From contig JAIGNY010002056.1 in NCBI GenBank assembly GCA_020152595.1, forward strand, positions 867,001 to 931,000: a stretch of 64,000 nucleotides of DNA, written 5' to 3'. Both the position numbers and the translations under genes were made by a program. The notes beneath the pieces are model-generated. The model was not told the DNA's origin. It ran no database searches and worked only from the letters and a program-made list of their open reading frames with translations. Positions 48,701-60,700 of the stretch are shown in pieces (positions within the stretch are counted from its first letter, which is position 1; each line of letters begins with the position of its first letter). The DNA is from Chiridota heheva. Lineage: Eukaryota; Echinodermata; Holothuroidea; Apodida; Chiridotidae.

Positions 48701-51700
48701 AATGCCGACAGGGAAGGTACAACCACATGTCCGCTGATGTACATAGTGCCAACAGGGAAGGTACAGCCCCATGTCCGCTAATGTCCATACTGCCAAAAGG
48801 GAAGGCACAACCACATGGCCACTAATGTCCATAATGCCAACAGGGAAGGTACAACCACATGGCCAATAATGTCCATAATGCCAACAGGGAAGGTACAACC
48901 ACATGTCCGCTAATGTACATAATGCCAACAAGGAAGGTACAACCACATGTCGCTAATGTCCATAATGCCAACAGGAAGGTACAACCACATGTCCACTAAT
49001 GTCCATAATGCCAACAGGGAAGGTACAACCACATGGCCAATAATGTCCATAATGCCAACAGGGAAGGTACAACCACATGTCCGCTAATGTACATAATGCC
49101 AACAAGGAAGGTACAACCACATGTCCGCTAATGTCCATAATGCCAACAGGGAAGGTACAACCACATGACCACGTATGTCCATAATGCCAACAGGGAAGGT
49201 ACAACCACATGTCCACTAATGTCCATAATGCCAACAAGGAAGGTACAACCACATGGCCACTAATGTCCATAATGCCAACAGGGAAGGTACAACCACATGT
49301 TTACTAATATCCATGCCAACAAGGAAGGTACAACCACATGTCCACTAATGTCCATAATGCCAACAGGGAAGGTGCAACCACATGTCTACTTATATCCATA
49401 TTGCCAACAAGGAAGGTACAACCACATGTCCACTAATGTCCATAATGCCAACAGGGAAGGTGCAACCACATGTCCACTAATGTCCATAATACCAACAGGG
49501 AAGGTACAACCCCATGTCCGCTAATGTCCATAATGCCAACAGGGAAGGTACAACCACATGTCCACTAATGTCCATAATGCCAACAGGGAAGGTACAACCA
49601 CATGTTCAATGCCCCCTCTGCCCTAGGGTAAGCTTTTAAAGGTTATATAAAATTATTTGACCAAAGAATATATGAAGTCATTCAACTAAAAACTCTTTTT
49701 TTTTTTTTTTTTTTTTCCTTTTCTGTTTAAGATCCTCATTATAAATCTTAAATACAGAAAGTGTCCCACCCCCTCCCTCCATATTGAATTTTATGCCCCT
49801 TGCCTTAAATTTCAGCACCCGCAGTGCTTATCCCTGATTTTCTTAGCTTTAATGTCTCTCCTGAATGGAACACCAGTCCATCACAGGTTAACTCCCTAGC
49901 ACCACAAGTGCCCATTTACAACTAAGCATACTGAAGATAGTGGAATATTAAGTGTCTTGCTCAAGGGCACAAGGCAGGACTCAAATAACAGGTCTGCAAC
50001 CAGTGACTTCACGACCGGTTATCAAAGGCCGTGTCTGTCTTGATATAATGTCCAGCACTGGATGCTTTCAGGACATTAAACCTTGCTATGCTAAATAGAG
50101 TAATTTTTTACACATTCACCACAAACCACTATTATTCACTGGCTGACCTAATCATGAAATCTACATTACAAAAAAACATCTTAATCCATGATAACATTCA
50201 GATAATTTTCGAATCAACTCACTGCTTGAATCAAAGTCCATAGACATCAACATATCCAGGTCTGGATTTCCACTCATAGAAGGGTTTGGATTGGATTGGT
50301 TCTGGAAGGTATTTCCCGGCGTAGCTCCTGTTGATGGTGCATTCATCGAATGGGGGTTTCCCTGGTTGGTTGGGAATCCCCCAGTTTGGTTTGGGTTGTT
50401 CATGCTGGTCTGCAGGTTGGTGTAACTGTTGAGGGACGTTGCTGCGTTTGACATGCTTGTCTGCAAAGAAACCACAACGGTACGTACAATTAACCTCTCA
50501 TGGTTAGTTGATTTCACAGCTTTCTCAACCAACCACCACGCGAACTTGCCTAGCAACAGAATCTGCATAACCAAGTGGGGAAAATATCCTATGCGGTACT
50601 TTGCATAGTACAGCTAGGTGGTGGCATGCGCTCATGCAGTCAATGCAATATACTGCACAAAACAAATTTCTGCACACACAGATCGACTGACGACAAGATG
50701 GTGAACAAAAATTGCGCTTAAGGATCTGATACAGGCTTTATAAATCCGATTCCCGTTAATCAGAACAGCCAGCAAACAAAACTTTGTTTATTCCTTTTGC
50801 TCAAAACTTTAAAGATCCGGAGAAGTGCCATAAATGGATCAAAGCGAATAAAGGGTCATATGAACATCTAAAAGTCAATGCATATGCGCGTGTAATTGTG
50901 CATTTGAGGCTGTTTTTCCCACCTAGCTACCACACTTCTATGGTGCATATAGCTTATTTCCTAAATCAGAGACTACAATTGTCACTAATAATCAATCTGA
51001 CAAAATGTGCATATTTAACTGGGGCAAATATCCTACGTGGTGTTTGGTACAATACATCGAGCTAGCGGCGTGCGCTCATGCAGTCAATGCAATATACTGT
51101 ACAAAACAAATTTCTGTACACACTGAGTGCGACAAAATGATGAACAAAAATTGCAACTATGGGCCAGGTACAGGCTTTGTAAATCCAAATTTAAATTTGT
51201 ATTTTTATTAATTTCTACACCTATTCCCAATTCCCTTTATAGTACACAAGTAAAGGATTAGTTCAGGGGTCAAGCAAAGTCCATTCAATATGAAAGAGGA
51301 CTTCAAAAGAAACAAATTGGTGAAGAAATCATTTAACAATCTTATTCCGTTAAGGAGATATTTTAATTTAAAGTCTAATATTGTTTATAGAAATGACTGA
51401 AATCAGACTAGTTGTGACATCACAGCCTTAGATTTTTTAAAGTCTTTATGTATTCTATCATATTTTGTCCCATGATTTTGTGGCTTTACAGCCATTGGAT
51501 GTGGGGGGAAAGCAGTAAACTAAATCTAGTATGGGTAATTATAATTTACCAAAGAAAATTTGAGGGAAAATAATTCAAATATACAAATTTTAAATGGAAT
51601 TTCTTTAAAACACATTAATATTTGTTAAAAATGTGAGGATAAAGGCGCCAACCTTCCACAGTAGACTTACTACACCAGTCATTTCTACATAGGTGAGAAA

Positions 51701-54700
51701 GAATTTTAAACTTGAATTTTCTTAATGAATAAGATATTGAAATAATTTCTTCACCATTTTGTTTCTCTTTAATTTCCTCCTACATATAAGACACAGTACA
51801 ATTGCTTGATCCCTGAAATCCTTGAAATTCTTTTCTCGACTTCTTAAACTCACGAGACCCCATTTTGTGTTAATCAATTTCATACTTTTTGAGACCATCA
51901 TTCTTACCAATAGACTACTTTACAGGGGCCAGAACCCAAAACACATTTCCTTGTACTTTCCGAAGTAGAAAAAATCACCATGAATGGTAAGCATTCCAGT
52001 CATATATGAAGAATCAATACCAGTTACCTGTCACCATTTCCTTTGGGGTGCCCGAATTAACCCTAATATATGTACTATATGTTAATTAATTAACCATATG
52101 TCAACTATAAGACTTACAAAGGACTCATAATGAAAAATCTTACCTGGCCAGGCTGAGGTCGCTTCTGCATCATGTTTTGGAAATCCATGGTGTTTCCGGA
52201 TTGGTTGTACTGACTGGCGTTCCCAATAGAGGGTGCTTGGGTGCCAACAGGAGTCGGGTAACCAGGTGTGGGCATGCTCGAGCTTGCCCCATTCCACCTC
52301 ATTGTGTTGCTCATCGTCTCTGGCATACTACCCTGTCTGCTAATCCCCATGTTCTGCATTCTGTTCATGGCGGGATTGGTGGCCATGCTGGCATTGGGTC
52401 CTCCATGAAAGTCACCAAACCCCTGGGACCCTTGCATTTGGTAAGGATTCACTCCTGCTTGAGGCATACTTAAGCTCCTGTTTAGAGGTGGGTTCATGGT
52501 AGACGCCATGTTCATACCCGGCCGTAGATTGGGTCTGGGGATGCTTGGATTAATGCCAGGCGTGTGCATTCCTGGACCTGGCATACCAGGATTCATACCC
52601 ATGCTGTGGTGCTGGGTACTCATTGCACCCATTGTTCCTGGGTTGTGCATCATACCCTGCATAGTACCCATGTTCCCCTGGGGGCCCATATTACCCCCAA
52701 ACTGATGCCCAGGAAAGTCACTCATATTTATATTGGGTTGGGGGATACCACTCTGGTACCCTCCAGCCATGGGTCTGTTAGGTGGGATGACTGGGGTATT
52801 GAATGAGGGCTGAAAGTCTTGACTGGGACGTCCGGTTGCTCCGCTCTGTGAGAACTGCTGCATTCCTGGGGGCATGCCTCTATGGGCCCCCATCATAGTC
52901 CCTCCCTGCTGCATTGGATGGCTGAAATTACTCATCTGGTTTGAGAACTGTGCATTCTTCTGCTAAAATACAAAATAAGATTATTGTTCATATCAAACTT
53001 TTGGCTTTTACACAGAATGTAATATAAAAGCTAACTAATCGTAAATGGAAACTACAACAATATTTATCCTTATTCAATCAGGTCAAATTACGTAATTAAT
53101 AAGTACCATTTTATCTTGATCTGTGAGAAAACTTGTTGAGCAAGAAAGCACCATAACAAATATGCATATATTTTCTTCACAAAGCTATACATGGTTGGTT
53201 GACAGTTCGTTGCTTGAAGTAATGACACTTCAACGGTCAAAGCCATATGTGCTAAAAGGTTAGCAGGAAAGCTATAGTGTTAGAAACAATTTTAATTTGA
53301 GAAAGAAAAGGTTTGCCAGAAAACATGTACATTTTAGATTTTAGGCAGTTTAAGTTTTCAGATGAAAGTGTAAGAATGTGGCATTTCAGCTTGAGCTTCA
53401 CTAAATACAAATTATCACTTCAAGTTTGCAAATGGGCAAGCCACCACAGAATCATCAACAGTTACAACTGGAAGTGGAGCTGAAAATACAACTGGCACAG
53501 AGAACATGAGGCTAATCAAATATTATGGCATGGGACAAAGCTGACTGCAGCTGTTCCAAGATTTCAACAAGAGTACAGAAATTACTAGGTGATACAGGGC
53601 TGTCAGCAATGGTATAGACTACTAATTGTTACAAAGGTTTTAGCAGGGAAAAGACTACCAATTGCTACAGGCCTTTCAGCAGTGGTATGGATGGAAAAGC
53701 ACTACAAGCTTTCAGCAGGGGGGGAATAGACCACCATGTGCTGCAGGCTTTCAGCAGTGGTATAGATTTAACAGCACCGCAGGGCTTTCAGCAGGGGGAA
53801 TAGACCATTAAGTGCTGCAGGGCTTTAAACAGTGGTGTAGATTGAACAGCTCTACAGGGCTTTCAGCAGGGGGAATAGAAGACCAAGTGCTGCAGGGCTT
53901 TCAACAGTGGTATAGATTTAACAGCACCGCAGGGCTTTCAGCAGGGGGAATAGACCATTAAGTGCTGCAGGGCTTTAAACAGTGGTGTAGATTTAACAGC
54001 TCTACAGGGCTTTCAGCAGGGGGAATAGATCAGCAGGGGGAATAGACCACCAAGTGCTACATGGCTTTCAACAGTAGTATGGATTAAACAGCTCTACAGG
54101 GCTTTCAGCAGGGTGAATAGACCAAGTGCTACATGGCTTTCAACAGTGGTGTAGATTAAACAGCTCTACAGGGCTTTCAGCAGGGGTAATAGACCACAAA
54201 GTGCTGCACAGCTTCCAGCAGTGGCATAGATTTAACAGCTCTACAGGGCTTTCAGCAGGGGGAATAGACCATTAAGTGCTACAGGGCTTTCAGCAGGGGG
54301 AATAGACCACCAAGTGCTACAGGGCTTTCAGCAGGAGGAATAGACCACCAAGTGCTACAGGGCTTTCAACAGTGGTGTAAATTGAACAGCTCTACAGGGC
54401 TTTTAGCAGGGAGAATAGACCACCAAGTGCTGCAGGGCTTTCAGCAGTGGTGTAAATTGAACAGCTCTACAGGGCTTTCAGCAGGGGGAATAGACCACCA
54501 AGTGCTGCAGGGCTTTCAACAGTGGTATAGATTTAACAGCACCGCAGGGCTTTCAGCAGGGGGGGAATAGACCACCAAGTGCTGCAGGGCTTTCAACAGT
54601 GGTGTAGATTGAACAGCTCTACAGGGCTTTTAGCAGGGAGAATAGACCACCAAGTGCTGCAGGGCTTTCAGCAGTGGTGTAGATTGAACAGCTCTACAGG

Positions 54701-57700
54701 GCTTTCAGCAGGGGGAATAGACCACCAAGTGCTGCAGGGCTTTCAACAGTGGTATAGATTTAACAGCACCGCAGGGCTTTCAGCAGGGGGAATAGACCAC
54801 CAAGTGCTGCAGGGCTTTCAACAGTGGTGTAGATTGAACAGCTCTACAGGGCTTTCAGCAGGGGGAATAGAAGACCAAGTGCTGCAGGGCTTTCAACAGT
54901 GGTATAGATTTAACAGCACCACAGGGCTTTCAGCAGGGAGAATAGACCACCAAGTGCTGCAAGGCTTTCAACAGTGGTGTAGATTAAACAGCTCTACAGG
55001 GCTTTTAGCAGGGAGAATAGACCACCAAGTGCTACAGGGCTTTCAGCAGTGGTGTAGATTGAACAACACTACAGGGCTTTCAGCGGGGAGAATAGACCAC
55101 CAAGTGCTGTAGGGCTTTCAGCAGTGGTGTAAATTGAACAGCTAACAGGGGGAATAGACCACCAAGTGCTGCAGGGCTTTCAGCAGTGGTATAGATTGAA
55201 CAGCTCTAGAGGGCTTTCAGCAGAGTGAATAGAAGACTAAGGCTGCAGGGCTTACAGAAGTGGTAGCTACAGGGCTTTCACCAGTGGGAATAGAAGACCA
55301 AGTGCTACAGGGCTTTCAACAGAGGGAATAGACCATCAAGTGCTGCAGGGCTTTCAACAGTGGTGTAGATTGAACAGCTCTACCAGGGCTGTCAGCAGGG
55401 GGAATAGACCACCAAGTGCTACAGGGCTTTTAGCAGTGGTATAGATTGAAGAGCTCTACAGGGCTTTCAGCAGGGGGAATAGACCACCAAGTGCTACAGG
55501 GCTTTTAGCAGTGGTATAGATTGAAGAGCTCTACAGGGGGAAGACTACTAAATTATTACAAGGTGATACAAAGACCTACAATATAACTCCACCAATTAAT
55601 TTTCACAACCACCAACAATAACTCGACCCCAGACTATTTAATTCAAGCACCAATCATTTTACTCAACTACTTAAATATTTACAATCTAATAAAAAACTGG
55701 AAATATATCCCAATCGATAACAATTTTACAGAAAGACTTTAGGTAAATCATTTCTTAAATAATGCTTCATGCAAGAGGGAAAAGGAAGAAACGTTTGGTA
55801 TATACATAAAAGCAGCAGACACCAACAAAGGTACTCATAGCCATACACATGCAACAGACAAAAAAAAAACATTTTAACCCATATTGTTTTCTCTTTGAAA
55901 TTGAAGCCTTATAAAGATGATAACCTTCATATGTTGCAATAAGCACAAATAAAATGATCAAGCGTGCAAACATTTCTAGGGATATGACTCTTAAGAGATC
56001 AAAGCATTTTGTATCATCCTGTTTATTCATTTTGTTTCCTTTTTTACTTTCTATTTATAAATTACTCTGTGCTATGTGCAGTTGAATGAAAAACACATTG
56101 TAAACAACTTCTATTGTCAAAATGGACTGGAATAAAGCCTGCACATTACCATTATACTCCTTTTTTGGTACCTGAATAGCAAACAAAAATTTAGTTAGAT
56201 ATTCTGGTAGAGTTTTTTTAACTACCAAAAAAAGTGTATAATGACAATGTGAAGGCTTTATTCCAGTCCATTTTGACAATAAAAATCTATTTTGAAAATA
56301 GAAGCGGTTTGTAGCTGGTGGTTAAAACACACTTGACTCTGTATTCATAATCAAGCTTCATCTTTTTATGCCACTTTACTCTTGGCAAGTGCTTACGATG
56401 TGATAAAAAACATCATTCTTAATCCTTAATCAACGATGTAAAATAATGTACAATTAAAATATCCTTAATTGTACAGCATGACCTAGAGCAGAAACCTTAC
56501 TTAGAGAGAACAACTTCTAATCAAATTTCAATTTGACCAAAATCCTTCAAGAATTTATGTCAAAGCGAAGGGCTTCAGATGTTTTTGAAACAAAGCTCAA
56601 AACAATTTTTTATTCTTCAAAGAATATAATAATTAATCAATAAATCAATCATTAGATCTATATAGCGCCTTTTGCCAGAGCCTCAAAGTGCTGGACCCAA
56701 TTAGCCACCTAATAAGTTCTATTGCAGCCAGATAAATCGGCGCACGGAGAACTTGGGCATGACTTGGCCAGGGCGGGAAGTGAATGAACACCGCGTTTTC
56801 ACGCTTCTCTTCTCGAATAGCATTCAGAGAACCAGGCAGGGTGTGACTGTCCTACCATTAGGACCGACAGCTTAACTTCCACTCCGAAGGTCAGCGAGTG
56901 CCAATCAACCATTTTCACTTCTCTCGACAGCTGAATGGGGAGCAGGAGCTGCAAATGACGTACTTCCGCTTTGATATCGGCGTATCTGTCTGCACAGTTG
57001 TGGAAAAACGGATTAGACCTGACCGAAGCTTGAACCCAACCTCCATGCATCTCAGTTGTGTGCTCTACCAACTGAGTTACCTTACTCCTCATAAGTACTC
57101 CTCATAATTGTAAGATCACTATCAGCCACAAGATATTAAACTTGGTTCTTTCTCCTATGGCATTCAAATATGAAATTATATTCCCTTTGTACCGTAATTA
57201 TGCTGCCGTTTTCATAATTCTTAAGACCAGAAAGGTGAAAGTTTAAATCATTCCTAATGTTGTGAGCAGGAGTGAATTCCACACATCAAATGGTCACCCA
57301 CCACCCCATCCCTGCAGAAGGATTTCAAATTACACCCCTATGCAAGTTACAGTTTTGCTTTTAAGTGGTAAAACTATTCCCAATAAGAGAGATTGAATAA
57401 ACAACTTGCTTTTCTGAGATTAAATTTTGACTACATCCACTTAAAAACCTAAATGGAGCACCATTTCCTCCATGGTAATCTATCATGGTGCCCACATTAC
57501 AGTTTTGGCACTAGTTTTAGGAGGGGATTCTCCCCTTCATGATATTATAGTTTTATAGGGAGGGGAGGGGAATTTGGAAAAAATGGGGTGACAGCTTACT
57601 TATTCAAACTTCAATGGCAGAACTGACATATTCTAGTTTGTACTGGGTGTGTGACATCATATTTTAAAGGCCGTATGAACAAAATGAGCGCTCCCATGTA

Positions 57701-60700
57701 AGTTCACCTTGACAGAATTAATGTTTTAATTAACTGGAAAATATTTTATAAATTGTTTGGTCGGATATGAAAATTCCTCAGACAATTATCATTTCAAAGG
57801 ATTAGTTCAGGGGTCAAACAAGTCCACCCTGTATGAAAGAGCTTCAAAAGAAACAAAATGGTAAAAAAAGCATTCAAAAATCTTATTCCTTTTAGGAGAT
57901 ATTTCAGTTTTAAGTTTGGTATCATTTGTGCAGAAATGACTGAAATCAAGACTAGTCGTGAGGTCATAGCCTCAGATTCTTTATTAGTCTTTATGTATTC
58001 TATCATGTTTTGACCTTCAATTTTGTGGCTTTAAAACCATTGAATATGTCAGAAAAGTAGTAAAACATAATCTTGTAAGGTAATTATCATTTACCACCTA
58101 AAGAAAGTTTGAATAAAGTAATTTAAATAGTAAAAAAAGATATATAAATGTTCTTTTAAATACATTTACAATTGTTACAAATGTAAGGATGACAGCGCCA
58201 ACTTTCCATAGTAAACTTACTACACCAGTCATTTCTACACAGATAAGACAGAGCTTTAAACTCGGAATATCTCCTTAACAGAGTAAAATTTGAATGCTTT
58301 CTTCACCATTTTGTTTCTTTTAAAGTTCTCTTTCAGATAAGAAAAAGTTGCTTGGCCCCTGAACTAAACAAATAGTCTTGCATGTTCCTTCTGCTCCTTC
58401 TTCAAACTTTGCGCCAGAAGATTAAAACAATAAATTTACATATAATTAACATCACAAATTTGCATAATTTCTAAATAACTTTCATTTGGAGAGGGAAAAA
58501 AAAGCCAATATTTCAATAACTTTGATGGGATTTGTGGCTATTTTTCATGATTTCAATCATTTTAGCTAGCATATCCTATACCATTAACCACCATTTGTTT
58601 TTTTTGTTTTTTAAACACCCTCCATGATAAAATCACAAAATGTGAAACACCATGCTGACCTGTATGCTGACGTTTGGGGCAGCCATACTGGAAACTGGGC
58701 TGAGCATGTCGCCAAGCTTGGTCTGGAAAGCTTGCGGGTCCACTGGACCTAAGATGGGATTCTCCATCTATGCAAAGACGGTAAAAGAAAACAGTACTTA
58801 CTGTATGATCCAGACTTCCATTTCCTTATTTTCATTGGATTCCAGGAGGAACTTACACTCTTAGAGAAGTGATTTACACTCTTAGAAGTGATTTACACTC
58901 TTAGAGAAGTGACTTACACTCTTAGAGAAGGGACTAACACTCTTAGAGAAGAGACTTACACTCTTAGAGAAGGGACTTACACTCTTAGAGAAGGGACTTA
59001 CACTCTTAGAGAAGGGACTTACACACGTAGAGAAGGGACTAACACTCTTAGAGAAGGGACTTACACTCTTAGAGAAAGGACTTACACTCTTAGAGAAGGA
59101 ACTTACACTCTTAGAGAAGGGACTTACACTCTTAGAGATGGGACTTACACTCTTAGAGAAGGGACTTACACTCTTAGAGAAGGGACTAACACTCTTAGAG
59201 AAGGGAGTAACACTCTTAGAGAAGGGACTTACACTCTTAGAGAAGGGACTTACACTCTTAGAGAAGGGACTAACACTCTTAGAGAAGAGACTTACACTCT
59301 TAGAGAAGGGACTAACACTCTTAGAGAAGGAACTTACACTCTTAGAGAAGGGACGTACACTCTTAGAGAAGGGACTTACACTCTTAGAGAAGGGACTTAC
59401 ACTCTTAGAGAAGGGACTTACACTCTTAGAGAAGGGACTTACACTCTTAAAGAAGGAACTAACACTCTTAGAGAAGGGACTAACACTCTTAGAGAAGGGA
59501 CTTACACTCTTTAAGAAGACACTAACACTCTTAGAGAAAGGACTAACACTCTTAGAGAAGGGACTTACACTCTTAGAGAAGGGACTTACACTCTTAGAGA
59601 AGGGACTTACACTCTTAGAGAAGGGACTTACACTCTTAGAGAAGGGACTTACACTCTTAGAGAAAGGACTAACACTCTTAGAGAAGGGACTTACACTCTT
59701 AGAGAAGGGACTAACACTCTTAGAGATGGGACTTACACTCTTAGAGAGGGACTTACACTCTTAGAGAAGGGACTTACACTCTTGGAGAAGGGACTTACAC
59801 ACTTAAAGGGACTTACACTCTTAGAGAAGGGACTTACACTCTTAGAGAAGGGACTAACACTCTTAGAGAAGGAACTTACACTCTCAGAGAAGGGACTTAC
59901 ACTCTTAGAGAAGGGACTTACACTCTCAGAGAAGGGACTTACACTCTTAGAGAAGGGACTAACACTCTTAGAGAAGGGACTTACACTCTTAGAGAAGAGA
60001 CTAACACTCTTAGAGAAGAAACTTACACTCTTAATTCATGTTAAAAAAAAAAATTGTACATAGAAGGAAAAAACAGCAGAGTTCAAAACAGGTCCTTAAA
60101 ACTTAGATATTATCTACTAAAGTATAACTTTTAGAAATTTGATACCTTGCAATGATGTATCCACAAAACACAGAAATGCTCTATGAAAGATGCTCTTTAT
60201 GATACCATACTCTTACACCTTTGGCACGAGCAACTATTGATTTTGTACAAACCGCAGGTTAGGAAGGTCAAAATTGTTTTAAAAAATGTTATTCTTTAAA
60301 AACGAAGTTTAAAAAAAAAAAAACATTGCTCTTTAAATATTTTGTACTCTTCAAAAGAAGTAGTGTGGACATTGCTTGCAGATGGGTAAAATGTTGCTCG
60401 CCAAAGTAAGGATGCTGCTTTTTAATTACTTTTTTTTTGACAGGGGGATCAAGATCTCAAGGACAAAAAAGGGTAACAATTTGAGGAAGGCTACAAACAG
60501 ACAAAGATATGAAACATTAAGATGAGATGCATCACCAAAAAATGTACAAATCTGCTGATAAATAACAAGAATGTGCTACGAGACAGCTCAAGGCAGGTGG
60601 TTTACACAAGCACAGTCAAAATTAAGAAGGGACAAAACAAAATATGGTCAATAAGCCATCCTTAGACAAATAACAAGAGCAAAAAGCTGGGGATTTTGCA

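Noticed and set aside
47767..49610. CRISPR-like regularly spaced repeats
   Set aside because: The 44-bp units are contiguous with no unique spacers. It is an ordinary eukaryotic minisatellite.
52177..52806. Plus-strand frames over the large NCOA exon
   Set aside because: They are shadows of the minus-strand exon, which has matching splice sites at both ends and a composition expected for the coactivator.
57015..57095. A tRNA gene on the minus strand
   Set aside because: A- and B-box-like motifs are present, but the anticodon and acceptor stems do not form, so it is a SINE head.
58852..60063. Two ~208-codon frames (period TYTLREG or LTLLEKG)
   Set aside because: They are different frames of the same 21-bp minisatellite, so the openness is structural rather than selected.
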